Shown: piece after piece, positions 8,540 to 17,344 of the stretch | Layout: each line of letters opens with the position of its first letter | Position numbering within the stretch: the first letter of the stretch is position 1 | Origin: JAPOXR01 sp963664715 | GTDB taxonomy: Bacteria; Pseudomonadota; Alphaproteobacteria; Rhodobacterales; Rhodobacteraceae | Reading direction: 5' to 3' | Length of the DNA: 64,000 bases | NCBI GenBank assembly: GCA_963664715.2 | Contig: CAXXUY010000016.1 | Span: 1-64,000 of the forward strand | Notes under the pieces: model-generated | Databases searched by the model: none | Seen by the model: the letters and a program-made list of their open reading frames with translations, nothing else | Told to the model about the DNA's origin: nothing | Translations under genes and position numbers: made by a program

Positions 8540-9817
8540 ATGCCAGCACACCCGGACCTCGTCGCCCAGAACGCTCAGTTCACCAAAGGAATCCATAAGC
8601 TGTCAGATGACGTCTATACGGCTGTGGGCTATGCTGCATCCAACGTGCATTTCCTGGTGGGTGACGCGGGCATTGTCCTGATCGACACAACTGAGACCAC
8701 ACAGGCCGCCGAGAACATCCTTGCTGACTTTCGCGCGTTCTCTGACCTTTCGATCACCACGATCATCTACACCCACTCGCACCGCGACCATATTTCGGGG
8801 GCAACGGTCTTTGCCGAAGGTCACGACGTCGAAGTGATTGCATCTGATAACTTCACCTCTGATCTTGTCGGCATTGATGAGTCCCGCCCTGCCCCCAACA
8901 AGGCCCTGATGGCACGTACAAAGCGTCATTTCGGGATCAGCCTGCGACCCGACGAACGCATAAGCGTCGGGGTCGGCCCGGGCGACCGGCCTATTAAAGG
9001 GATGGGCGCGGGGTATATTGAGCCCACGCGGCGCATCTCGGAGAAGACGCATATGAGCCGCGAAGGGTTCGATCTGGAATTGGTGAAGGCCCCCGGCGAG
9101 ACACCCGACCACATTGTGGTGTGGCTTGCAGCACAAAAGATCCTGTTCAGCGGTGATAACTTTTACCACGCTTTCCCGAACCTTTATGCCATCCGCGGCA
9201 CCCCCTATCGCGACTTTGATGCCTGGGCCGACACGATGGATCAGCTGATGGCGTTTGAACCTGAAATCTTGGCCCCCGGACACACGCAGCCGGTGATCGG
9301 TGCCGATGCGATCCGCACAGCACTCACCGATTACCGCGATGCGATCCGCCATGTCGTGTCAAGAACCGTGGAGGGTATGAATACTGGGCTGGACCCTGTC
9401 ACGATTGCCGCTGATCTCAAACTGCCTGATCACTTGGCGTCCAAGCCTTATCTGCAAGAGTTCTATGGCGACGTCGGGTATGCCTCGCGGGCCTATTTCG
9501 CGGGGACGTTGGGCTGGTTTGACGGCAACCCATCCAGTCTGGGTGAACTGCCCCCCGCGATCGAAGCCGACAAGATCATTGCGCTCGCGGGCGGTGCCGA
9601 TACAGTTCTGTCGGCAGCCGAAGCGGCGTTGTCAGATGGTGAGGCACAATGGGCGATGGAGCTGGCGGATCGTTTGATATTCGCTGACCAGCACAAGGCA
9701 GCCGCAAGCAAGGTCAAGATCCAAGCCCTGCGGAACGTGGCAGATTTCACCGTCAATGCGCCGACGCGCAATTACTATCTGCTTGCAGCACGCGAGTTGG
9801 AGGAATCCTTGGCGTAA
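8540..9817 (+). CDS. alkyl sulfatase-like metallo-beta-lactamase hydrolase (SdsA1/BDS1 type, short form)
   Basis: A 425-residue zinc hydrolase. The metallo-beta-lactamase motif THSHRDH lies at about residues 78-84. Further ligands are suggested by PGETPDHIVVWL, LFSGDNFYHAFPNLY and LAPGHTQPV. The SGDNFYHAFPNLYAIRG stretch is typical of class III alkylsulfatases. The C-terminal alpha-helical dimerisation part is present (LQEFYGDVGYASRAYFAGTLGWFDGNP), but there is no sterol-carrier-like C-terminal domain and no signal peptide, so this is a short, probably cytoplasmic variant. It would release sulfate from alkyl (or aryl) sulfates. It lies 38 bases after the GntR gene on the same strand, probably co-transcribed. 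Confidence 0.9.
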   Translation: MPAHPDLVAQNAQFTKGIHKLSDDVYTAVGYAASNVHFLVGDAGIVLIDTTETTQAAENILADFRAFSDLSITTIIYTHSHRDHISGATVFAEGHDVEVIASDNFTSDLVGIDESRPAPNKALMARTKRHFGISLRPDERISVGVGPGDRPIKGMGAGYIEPTRRISEKTHMSREGFDLELVKAPGETPDHIVVWLAAQKILFSGDNFYHAFPNLYAIRGTPYRDFDAWADTMDQLMAFEPEILAPGHTQPVIGADAIRTALTDYRDAIRHVVSRTVEGMNTGLDPVTIAADLKLPDHLASKPYLQEFYGDVGYASRAYFAGTLGWFDGNPSSLGELPPAIEADKIIALAGGADTVLSAAEAALSDGEAQWAMELADRLIFADQHKAAASKVKIQALRNVADFTVNAPTRNYYLLAARELEESLA

Positions 9818-10143
9818 CTGCTGGGCGAAACAGAATGCCAGCGCGCAATGAACCCTTCTCTTTTGGCTTGCAAGGCAGCCCTCGGTCGTTCAAAGGGCGG
9901 CCAAGATCGCACTTGTTGTCGGCATCGTCCTTGCTTGCATAAATCATGGTGACGCGATCATCTCAGGAAATATGTCCGCGAATAGTCTCTTGAAAATCAT
10001 AGTGACGTCTTGCGTGCCTCGCTGTGTGTCCACCTGTTCTTCGGTGCTGGCAATTCGAGAAGGATCTCAGTTGATCGAGGCCTGATAACCAGTCGATGGG
10101 ACGAACACACAACATCCACTCAATAACCTGCTGAAGTCAGATC
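9818..10143. other. intergenic stretch without recognised gene
   Basis: No convincing coding sequence on either strand. The right end should hold the promoter of the second sulfatase gene. An ATAACCAG string at 10085-10092 recalls half of the LysR box seen at 16305, but the second half is missing. Confidence 0.5.
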
Positions 10144-11820
10144 ATGCCAAAAACAGCCAAGAACATTCTATTCATAATGTTCGACCAACTTCGGTGGGAC
10201 TATCTGAGTTGCGCTGGCCATCCCCATCTTGAAACTCCGCATATCGATGCCTTGGCCAAGGAAGGGGTACGTTTTACGCGTGCCTATTGCCAATCGCCTG
10301 TGTGCGGATCATCGCGGATGAGTTTTTATACCGGGCGCTATTGTCATTCGCATGGTGCGACGTGGAATCGCGTCCCCTTGCGTGTTGGTGAGCGCACTAT
10401 GGGCGATCATTTGCGCGATCACGGGATGGATTGCTGGCTTGTTGGCAAAACACATATGAAAGCCGACACCGAGGGTATGGAGCGATTGGGCATTCCACCA
10501 GACAGCATCATAGGTGTTCGAACCGAGCAATGCGGGTTCGACGTCTGGGAAAGAGACGATGGCATGCGACCCGAAGGGCCTGACGGGCTTTACGACGAAA
10601 AGGGTGCGGAATCCTACAACGCGTGGCTGCGCGAGCGCGGCTATCCTGGTGACAACCCGTGGCATGACTTCGCCAACGCGTCACGCGATGAAGTTGGGAA
10701 TGTCCTGTCAGGCTGGGTGATGGAGAATGCACGCAAGCCGGCTGCGATCGAGGACGAGGAGTCTGAGACACCATACATGACCAGCCGCGCAATTGAGTTC
10801 ATGGATCAGGCGGGTGTGGCGCCTTGGTGTCTGCATCTCAGCTATATCAAACCCCATTGGCCCTATATTGCGCCGCCGCCCTACAATGACATGTACGGGC
10901 CGGAACATTTGATCCCCGTAAATCGCGCCGATGCTGAATGGGACGATATGCATCCTGTGTTTGAAGCCTATGCCAGCGGCAAAATCGGCAAATGTTTTGC
11001 CCGCGATGAAGTCCGCGCGGAGGTGATCCCGTCCTACATGGGGCTGATCAAACAATGCGACGACCAGATGGGGCGGTTGTTTGCCTATCTCAAAGAGACG
11101 GGCCGGTGGGACGATACGTTGATCGTGCTGACGTCTGATCACGGCGATTACTTGGGCGATCACTGGATGGGCGAAAAGGATATGTTCCACGATTGCTCAG
11201 CCCGGATTCCGATGATTATCCGCGACCCCTCCCCCGCTGCGGATGCGGCGCGTGGGACAACCTGCGACGCATTGGTCGAGGCGATTGATATGGCGCCCAC
11301 ATTTCTGGAAATCGCGGGTAGTGACGCGCGCCCGCACATTCTCGAAGGGCGATCCTTGATGCCGCTGGTCCATGGCAAGATGCCGGACGATTGGCGCAGT
11401 TTCGCAATCTCGGAAAACAACTACGGCCTGTTTCCGGGTGTTGCCGCCTTCGCGGACACGATGGCAGACCCGCGGCAGTTCATGGTGGTAACGAAACGTT
11501 GGAAATACGTCCATGCGCCCGGACTTCGGCCCATGCTGTTTGACCTCGACACCGATCCGAATGAATTGAACGATCTTGGCAATGATCCTGCTTACGCTGG
11601 TATCTGCGCGTCCCACCGCGAGATGCTGGCGGATTGGGCGCAGCGCTTGTCCCAGCGGGTCACCATGTCAAAAGACCAGGTTGCAGCGGAACGCAAGCGG
11701 TCGTTCATGCGCGGTATTCAGCTCGGTGTATTTGCGCAGGACGAACTGCCAGAACCCGCCCGCCCGTTTTACGGGCTGCGTCCAGGGCCTGAAACGAATG
11801 AAAAGACGGACGGACGGTGA
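10144..11820 (+). CDS. sulfatase-like hydrolase with variant CGSSR nucleophile motif
   Basis: A 558-residue paralogue of the enzyme at 2529-4196, similar along the whole length (NILFIMFDQLRWDYLSCAGH; LTSDHGDYLGDHWMGEKD; WKYVHAPGLRPMLFDLDTDPNE). The nucleophile motif reads CGSSR instead of C-x-P-S-R: the Cys (about residue 54) and Arg are kept but the Pro is Ser. Formylglycine-generating enzymes normally read a Pro or Ala there, so maturation of this Cys is uncertain. No signal peptide is visible. Similarity to phosphonate monoester hydrolases makes sulfate, phosphonate or phosphodiester substrates all possible. It follows the alkylsulfatase gene on the plus strand after a 326-base gap. Confidence 0.87.
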   Translation: MPKTAKNILFIMFDQLRWDYLSCAGHPHLETPHIDALAKEGVRFTRAYCQSPVCGSSRMSFYTGRYCHSHGATWNRVPLRVGERTMGDHLRDHGMDCWLVGKTHMKADTEGMERLGIPPDSIIGVRTEQCGFDVWERDDGMRPEGPDGLYDEKGAESYNAWLRERGYPGDNPWHDFANASRDEVGNVLSGWVMENARKPAAIEDEESETPYMTSRAIEFMDQAGVAPWCLHLSYIKPHWPYIAPPPYNDMYGPEHLIPVNRADAEWDDMHPVFEAYASGKIGKCFARDEVRAEVIPSYMGLIKQCDDQMGRLFAYLKETGRWDDTLIVLTSDHGDYLGDHWMGEKDMFHDCSARIPMIIRDPSPAADAARGTTCDALVEAIDMAPTFLEIAGSDARPHILEGRSLMPLVHGKMPDDWRSFAISENNYGLFPGVAAFADTMADPRQFMVVTKRWKYVHAPGLRPMLFDLDTDPNELNDLGNDPAYAGICASHREMLADWAQRLSQRVTMSKDQVAAERKRSFMRGIQLGVFAQDELPEPARPFYGLRPGPETNEKTDGR

Positions 11821-11857
11821 AAGTGCAAGGAAGTGGTGGCCAGAGAGGATACCTGAA

Positions 11858-12153
11858 ATGTGCGTTCGGCGAACGACTTACAGAATGACCAAGGAGCTTG
11901 ATGACGATGTCGGTCAGGGGGAGCTTGAAAAGAAAATGCGCGTGTAAAGCCGCAAACAATCGACGGCCTGATCAGCACGTCCCACATCCCCAATGACGAT
12001 GGTGCCTGGTCGGTCGTGGCGATTTGGGAGTCAAAGGGCCACGCGCAGGTGGCAACGCCAGCGATCCGGTAAGTATGGGAGGAAATGTCCTCCAGCCTTG
12101 CAGATCCGCCCAAGATCGAAGTTGATGGCGTAACCCTGAACGAACAACTGTAA
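11858..12153 (+). pseudogene. small decayed protein gene, possibly antibiotic-biosynthesis-monooxygenase-like
   Basis: Starting from the ATG at 11858 the reading is MTKELDDDVGQGELEKKMR, then stops. A -1 shift near 11945 restores a plausible protein: KPQTIDGLISTSHIPNDDG, then AWSVVAIWESKGHAQVATPAIR, a TAA at 12070, and continued open reading to IEVDGVTLNEQL at 12151. The 'WSVVAIWESKGHAQVATPAI' pattern looks like the second half of a small ferredoxin-fold ABM/Dabb-type domain, a weak family guess. With one frameshift and one nonsense codon in about 95 codons it is very probably dead. Confidence 0.55.
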
Positions 12154-12205
12154 GCGTGGGAGCATCTTGCAGGCGGATCGCTTCAACGGCTGCACAGACG
12201 CGACG

Positions 12206-13267
12206 TTACAGCGTTACGGACCTTTCCAAAGCTCTGATTTCCGCCGCGTCAGGCGCGTACCACCGCGCCCGGAACAGCCAATTGATTTTGCCGAAGGTCT
12301 CCGATTGCACGAAATGCGTGCTGACGTATTCGCGCAAGATGTCGCCTGCAGGCGTGACCTCGAACAGGCATCCCTTGTTGCCTTCGCAAATCAGAGTATT
12401 GCCGGATGGGAGCCGCTGCGCGCCGCCCATATGGGGCGAAAAAAACGAGGTGAAGTCATCCTTGGCCTTATAGCGCCAAACAACTTCTTTCGTGGCTCGG
12501 TCGATTTCCAGAACTTGCGAGTGGTGTAGATCGCTCTGATAAACACCGTTGGCGAACACGAGGATATTGCCGTTGTCGAGCATTTGCGCATCGTGCTGAC
12601 CGCTCATCTCATCACTCTGGTATTCCCATGTAACTCCCTCCTGCGGGTCGAGGATGAAGACCAGGTTCAGGTTCTTGGAGCTGATGAGAAACGTGCCATC
12701 GTCGAGCGGGCAAACTGTATTCGTGTGCCCGTAGCTCCATTTGTTGGAGTTCGGATTAAGCCCGTATCGGTCGATCAAGTGATCCGTGAAGTGCCATTCA
12801 AATTGCACATCCCCGGTCTCATCAACCTGGCGGATGACCTCGCCAAACGGTCCGCCGGGTGTTTCGGTCCCGGCAAGGCCGCCGGGAATGCTTGCTTTCA
12901 CGTCATCGGAGAGTTCCGTGAAGGCGGCATAAATCGCCCCGTCGTCGAGGCGCCGCGCGTCATGGTGCTGGTAGGGGTCGTCGTGTTGCCAGAGCAACGT
13001 GCCGTCAGGCGCATATTCGCTCAATCGGCCACTGACAGTCAGGGCCACGCCTTTGCGGTCTTCACAGCGTTCATTGCGGACAATGTGCCCATTGGGGCGC
13101 AGGTAGGACCAGTTGGTCATCCCGTTCCCGGTCTGCCATTCATGTGCGGCGCTGCCGTCGGGTCGCAGCAGGAAAGCCCTGTCGCCGTCGACCGGGCAAA
13201 TCAGCACATAGCCCGGCGTGGATTGCACGGGATCATCATGAAGCAAGCCAGTGTTGGTGATGCGCAT
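12206..13267 (-). CDS. arylsulfotransferase (ASST) family beta-propeller protein
   Basis: A 353-residue beta-propeller with repeated His-containing blades: HHDARRLDDGAIYA, WSYGHTNTVCPLDDGTFLISS, SGQHDAQMLDNGNILVFANG and FSPHMGGAQRLPSGNTLICEG. This pattern matches the arylsulfotransferase families, whose active sites use propeller His residues to move sulfate between phenols. Unlike the periplasmic AssT enzymes it has no signal peptide. The start ATG follows the P450 stop after a single base, so the two are translationally coupled. In an operon with a P450 and two neighbouring sulfatase types, either transfer or hydrolysis of aryl sulfate is possible. Non-sulfur roles of propellers cannot be excluded. 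Confidence 0.8.
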   Translation of the reverse strand: MRITNTGLLHDDPVQSTPGYVLICPVDGDRAFLLRPDGSAAHEWQTGNGMTNWSYLRPNGHIVRNERCEDRKGVALTVSGRLSEYAPDGTLLWQHDDPYQHHDARRLDDGAIYAAFTELSDDVKASIPGGLAGTETPGGPFGEVIRQVDETGDVQFEWHFTDHLIDRYGLNPNSNKWSYGHTNTVCPLDDGTFLISSKNLNLVFILDPQEGVTWEYQSDEMSGQHDAQMLDNGNILVFANGVYQSDLHHSQVLEIDRATKEVVWRYKAKDDFTSFFSPHMGGAQRLPSGNTLICEGNKGCLFEVTPAGDILREYVSTHFVQSETFGKINWLFRARWYAPDAAEIRALERSVTL

Positions 13268-13268
13268 G

Positions 13269-15422
13269 TCAAATATCCAATACCAATTTGCGGGTTTTTG
13301 ATCGCGAGCAGCACACGGTCATCTGCGCATTCAATGCCTTTTCGATGTCAGTTTGCACAAGATCACGGTGATCGGGTGTACCTTCGATGACACGAGTCAG
13401 GCAGGTGCCGCATACGCCAGACTGGCAGGACACCGCTACGTCGATGCCATTCTCTGCCAGCTTCTCCGTGATGGTCTCACCGGGAGCGACTTCAAAGGTC
13501 TTGCCGGAAGCATTGGCGACCACCGTGAACGGCGCGCCGTCCGTGTCCACTTCGGCCCCGAACCTTTCGAGGTGAATGCACTCCGTTGCCCAACAGTTCG
13601 TCTCGGAAGCTGCCACAACAAAATCCATAAATCCGTTCGGGCCACAGACATAGAGGTGGCGGTCACTGGCGGGGTTCTGAAGCACCGCGTGGATATCAAG
13701 CGTTTGTGTCTTTGGCCCGTCGTCAACGTGGAACTGCACCTTATCTCCAAACTGTTCCATCTCCTGACGAAACGCCAATCGGTCAGCCGAGCGCCCGCAA
13801 TAATGCATTTCCCAAGACGCCCCTTTGGTCTCCAACGCATAGGCCATCCCCAGCATCGGCGTCACACCTATGCCACCGGCGAAGAGGATCGTGTGACCCG
13901 CGTCTTGCAACGGGAAGTTGTTCCGCGGGCGGCTGATCTTGATGGTTTGTCCAGTATTGAAGTCCGCATGGATTGTGGATGATCCACCGCGTGAATTTAG
14001 ATCCCGCAAGATGCCAAGGCGGTATTTGGTCTTGTCGGCTGGATCGCCTGTCAGGGAATACTGACGGATCAAACCGGATTTGATCCGCACGTCCACATGC
14101 GCTCCCGCATCATAGGCAGGCAATGCGTCACCCGTCAGCTCAAGTCCTAAAATATCGGTTGCGACTGGCTCGGCCTTGGCGATCTTAACCTCAAGCCATG
14201 GTGATGCCGCGGCGTCAGCCACTGTCGCATCTTCGAGCACCGTATCGGCCAGATGAACCTGCACCGGCAGCATTGAGTAAGCGCGGATCGTGGTGTTCAT
14301 CGCGACCTCGGGCGGTCCAAGCAGTTCGAACCTTTCAACACGACGCCGCAAAGCTTCCAGCAGCAAGATCATTTCCCGCCGCGCGAGATGCATGCCCATG
14401 CACATATGAACCCCCAGACCAAAGCCCACGTGGTCATGCACGTCGCGGGTGACGTCAAAATCATCAGGGTTGTCGTACTTACGGGGATCGCGATTGGCAG
14501 AGGCATAGCAGACGATCACCCGCTTATCTTTCGGGATCACGTGGCCCGAAACCTCGATGTCCTCGATGGCATAGCGCGTGAATGCGCGGATCGGCGTGGC
14601 AAGGCGCACGGCCTCTTCAACGGCATTGGGGATCAACGAGGCATCGGCGCGGATCTTGTCCCATTGATCCGGATTATCGGCCAGGAACTTGATGATTTGC
14701 CCCGTGACCGAAATCGTCGTGTCGAGCGAAGGATTGATGTAGTCACGCATCAGTTGGGCGCAGGTTTCATAGGAAAATCCGCGCTCGGGTCCTACCTCAA
14801 AAATGCGCTTGGCCCAGCCACCCTCGGCCAGCTTCTCAGGCCGCCCGTATTCGAGCAGGAAATCGCGCAGCGTTTCGAGATCCTTGAACGCCTGTTCGGT
14901 GCGGGCGTTTTCTGTCCCAAAGAGGTTGAACGCCGCACTGGCCCATTTCAGCATCTGGGCAGGGCTAACGGCTTGCGGCAAGCCAACCAGTTCTGCCACA
15001 ATGGTGATCGGCAGATACTGCGCGAAGTCAGAGATCGCGTCGAATTCACCGCGCGCGCAGAGCGTTTCGGTCAGGCCGTCGGCCGCCGCCTTGATGCGCG
15101 GCTCCACCTCAACCAGAGAGCCGGGCAACAACGGCTCAGAGGTGATTGCGCGGGTCTTGTCGTGGATAGGCGGATCGGAGTTCAGCGTCGATCCAACCAG
15201 AATATCGTTCACTTTCTCGATTGGCGATACGCCTCTGGATGACACAAAACGCAAGGGTTGCTGCAACACCTCGCTGACTTCCTTGTAGCGGGCGACAAGG
15301 TACAGATTGTTCTTGGCCATGTAGACCACGGGACCCAACTCGCGCAATTCGGCATAGACCGGATAGGGATCAAGAGTGACCTCATCAGAATAGAAGTCTA
15401 TGTCGGATGTGGGCGTCGTCAT
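13269..15422 (-). CDS. self-sufficient cytochrome P450 fused to FMN/[2Fe-2S] reductase (CYP116B-like)
   Basis: A 717-residue fusion. Residues about 1-400 are a P450: ExxR in EEAVR (about 270), SLDTT in the I helix with the acid-alcohol pair, and the haem loop FGLGVHMCMG with ligand Cys about 341. Residues about 410-620 are a phthalate-dioxygenase-reductase-like FMN/NADH module (RQYSLTGDP, LFAGGIGVTPML, YVCGPNGFMDF). The end is a plant-type ferredoxin with Cys in CQSGVCGTC and a fourth in VCCSRS. The protein can pass electrons from NAD(P)H to its own haem and hydroxylate or O-dealkylate a small, often aromatic, substrate. Its ATG overlaps the SDR stop. The operon is SDR, P450 fusion, ASST. Confidence 0.94.
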   Translation of the reverse strand: MTTPTSDIDFYSDEVTLDPYPVYAELRELGPVVYMAKNNLYLVARYKEVSEVLQQPLRFVSSRGVSPIEKVNDILVGSTLNSDPPIHDKTRAITSEPLLPGSLVEVEPRIKAAADGLTETLCARGEFDAISDFAQYLPITIVAELVGLPQAVSPAQMLKWASAAFNLFGTENARTEQAFKDLETLRDFLLEYGRPEKLAEGGWAKRIFEVGPERGFSYETCAQLMRDYINPSLDTTISVTGQIIKFLADNPDQWDKIRADASLIPNAVEEAVRLATPIRAFTRYAIEDIEVSGHVIPKDKRVIVCYASANRDPRKYDNPDDFDVTRDVHDHVGFGLGVHMCMGMHLARREMILLLEALRRRVERFELLGPPEVAMNTTIRAYSMLPVQVHLADTVLEDATVADAAASPWLEVKIAKAEPVATDILGLELTGDALPAYDAGAHVDVRIKSGLIRQYSLTGDPADKTKYRLGILRDLNSRGGSSTIHADFNTGQTIKISRPRNNFPLQDAGHTILFAGGIGVTPMLGMAYALETKGASWEMHYCGRSADRLAFRQEMEQFGDKVQFHVDDGPKTQTLDIHAVLQNPASDRHLYVCGPNGFMDFVVAASETNCWATECIHLERFGAEVDTDGAPFTVVANASGKTFEVAPGETITEKLAENGIDVAVSCQSGVCGTCLTRVIEGTPDHRDLVQTDIEKALNAQMTVCCSRSKTRKLVLDI

Positions 15423-16228
15423 TCCGCCGCCTCCAGGTGATCAAGGCACATCGCGTCCAAGCCCAGCAGGTCCGCCAAGTCAAAGGCTCCCATACCGCCG
15501 TCGATCGCGATATCAGCGCCTTTCAACCAATTGCTTTCGGGCGACAACACGAAGGCTGCGATATCAGCGATTTCCTGCGGTGTTCCGGGGCGTCCTGCCC
15601 GTTCCACGTTGCGCACCATCTTCGCGCCGAACGCGCGCTTGAATTCGTCGAGGATTCCCGTTGAAATGCCGCCCGGACTAAGTGAGTTAATGCGGATACC
15701 ACGCGCGATCATGTCTTCGGTTATCGCAACCGTCCAAAGGATCATGGCTTCCTTCGTCAGGTTGTAACACCGCGTAGCATCAATGCCCTCGTCCGAGACG
15801 AATTGCAGGGCCTGGTCTGCATGCCTCAACGCGGCCAACTGCTTGTTCTGCTCGAGGTTGTCGCGCCACCCATGCCCTGCCCGCGACGCCATGTTTACAA
15901 TCGACGCCCCGGGATTCATGTTTGGCAAGATGGCCGCGGTAAACTTTCGGGTCCCGAGGAAATTAACCTGCAAGATTGCCCCTTCCATTCCGGCTCGCGG
16001 CGGCAATCCTGCATTGTTGCATAAACCGTCAAGCCGGCAAGGCGTGTTGTTTGCGGCCGAAAGGATTGATGCGTCATCGTTCAGATCCAGCGGGATGAAG
16101 TGATCGAGGTTTTCGGATGCCACATGAACGTCAAAGCCAATGACCTTGTGGCCTTGGGATTTCAATGTCGCGGCCAGTTTTGCCCCGATCCCGCTTGCCA
16201 CGCCGGTGACCGCATATGTTCTCGACAT
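15419..16228 (-). CDS. SDR family oxidoreductase, coniferyl-alcohol dehydrogenase-like
   Basis: A 269-residue short-chain dehydrogenase with TGVASGIG at the N-terminus, LDGLCNNAG, NMASRAGHGW and an atypical catalytic segment CYNLTKEA (Y-x-x-x-K kept). The long insert between the Ser region and the Tyr, and the wording LDGLCN...VNFLGTRKF, resemble coniferyl-alcohol dehydrogenase (CalA) and 3-alpha-hydroxysteroid dehydrogenases. It likely oxidises an allylic or benzylic alcohol to the aldehyde. The ATG at 16228 follows AGGAGG at 7 bases. It is the first gene of the P450 operon, divergent from the LysR regulator. The substrate class is inferred from the remembered similarity. Confidence 0.88.
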   Translation of the reverse strand: MSRTYAVTGVASGIGAKLAATLKSQGHKVIGFDVHVASENLDHFIPLDLNDDASILSAANNTPCRLDGLCNNAGLPPRAGMEGAILQVNFLGTRKFTAAILPNMNPGASIVNMASRAGHGWRDNLEQNKQLAALRHADQALQFVSDEGIDATRCYNLTKEAMILWTVAITEDMIARGIRINSLSPGGISTGILDEFKRAFGAKMVRNVERAGRPGTPQEIADIAAFVLSPESNWLKGADIAIDGGMGAFDLADLLGLDAMCLDHLEAAE

Positions 16229-16304
16229 TCCCGCCTCCTGAAGCTGTTGCCTGCAGCCTAAAGCGATTGACTTGATCACCACTAGAATAGAAAAAGTGCT
16301 ACGT

Positions 16305-16319
16305 ATAACCAGCGGTTAT
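16305..16319. promoter_or_regulatory. LysR-type T-N11-A operator
   Basis: ATAACC-AGC-GGTTAT is a perfect 6-3-6 inverted repeat that contains TAACCAGCGGTTA, a textbook T-N11-A box. It sits 3 bases before the LysR ATG, in the spacer shared with the divergent SDR-P450-ASST operon. Binding here would cover the regulator's own ribosome-binding region and allow autorepression. Confidence 0.7.
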
Positions 16320-16322
16320 CGC

Positions 16323-17234
16323 ATGAAGGTTCAACATATTCAGACTTTGGTTGCGATCGCAGAGGCCGGCAGCCTGCGCGGTGCGGCCGAAGCCTTGCGA
16401 AAATCGCAGCCAGCCTTGACGAAGTCACTGCGGCAAGCTGAAGACGACCTGGGTGTTCCGATCTTTCAACGCTCCTCCCGCGGCGTCGTACCGACCGAAT
16501 TGGGGGAGCGTGTGCTAACGCGTGCGCGCGCAATCGCGAGCGAGATTGACCGCTTGAATGACGAAGTGGCCCAACTGCGTGGCGAACAAGTTGGGTCGAT
16601 ACAGGTTTGCGTGTCACCCTTGGCGGCGGTCAAGATCATGCCGCAGGCCTTGGCGCGGTTTCATGCGAAGTTTCCCAAGATTGAAATCCACCTCACCAGC
16701 GGGTTGTTCCCGAACGCGCTAAAACCTTTGCGCGATGGTCGCACGGACATTGTTATCGGGCCCACGCCACCGGCAGGCATGGCGCGCGAGATCAGTGTAG
16801 AACCGTTGCTGAAAACTCCGATTGTGTTGATCACGTCGAAAACCTCACCTCACAAAAACGCGAAAAAGTTGGCCGATCTCACTCATGCGAACTGGATCAT
16901 GATCGGTGCGCCGCTTGGTCCCGGCGATATTTTCCGCAAGCCGTTCGTCGATCATGGGCTGGCACCGCCTCGGGCAACCACAACATCTGAATCGTACTTC
17001 GGTGCGATGTCTCTGGTCGAGGAAGTGGGGGCCGTTTGCACATTTCCGCTGCGCCTGCTTGAGGATGTCCGGCAGGGATGGAATATCGCGCAGATCGAGA
17101 TTGAAGAGACCCTTGAGCCCCTTGAGATCTCGCTTATGTCACGCTCAGGCCGCCCTCTGACACCAATGGCAGAGGAGCTTGCGAACGCCGTGCGCCGACG
17201 GGTTGCAACTCTCAATCATCAATATAACCAGTAG
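16323..17234 (+). CDS. LysR family transcriptional regulator
   Basis: A 303-residue LTTR. The N-terminal winged helix-turn-helix reads MKVQHIQTLVAIAEAGSL, RGAAEALRKSQPALTKSLRQ and LGVPIFQRSSRGVVPTELG. A LysR substrate-binding domain starts after about residue 85 (GSIQVCVSPLAAVKIMPQALARF). The ATG at 16323 is preferred because the upstream extension to 16272 would translate through the operator palindrome. The gene is divergent from the SDR-P450-arylsulfotransferase operon and 110 bases upstream of a dead aldehyde dehydrogenase gene. It probably activates both in response to a pathway intermediate. Confidence 0.92.
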   Translation: MKVQHIQTLVAIAEAGSLRGAAEALRKSQPALTKSLRQAEDDLGVPIFQRSSRGVVPTELGERVLTRARAIASEIDRLNDEVAQLRGEQVGSIQVCVSPLAAVKIMPQALARFHAKFPKIEIHLTSGLFPNALKPLRDGRTDIVIGPTPPAGMAREISVEPLLKTPIVLITSKTSPHKNAKKLADLTHANWIMIGAPLGPGDIFRKPFVDHGLAPPRATTTSESYFGAMSLVEEVGAVCTFPLRLLEDVRQGWNIAQIEIEETLEPLEISLMSRSGRPLTPMAEELANAVRRRVATLNHQYNQ

Positions 17235-17238
17235 GTAT
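17224..17238. promoter_or_regulatory. second LysR-type box overlapping the lysR stop codon
   Basis: ATAACCAGTAGGTAT matches the box at 16305 in most positions (with flanks TATAACCAG...TATCGC shared) and keeps T-N11-A spacing. It overlaps the LysR stop (TAG at 17232) and precedes the aldehyde dehydrogenase pseudogene, so it may be the control site of that gene. The inverted symmetry is weaker than in the first box. Confidence 0.5.
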
Positions 17239-17344
17239 CGCGATATCTAAAGTAGCATTGATTGTTATCACTGTTCCTTTCAAGGGTCTGATCAAAGACG
17301 CTGACCCAATCCGTCGGCATCTGAGAAGTGCAGGGAACGCAAAC

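Noticed and set aside
10085..10098. Third LysR box before the second sulfatase gene
   Set aside because: ATAACCAG is present, but the mirrored half and the T-N11-A spacing are missing.
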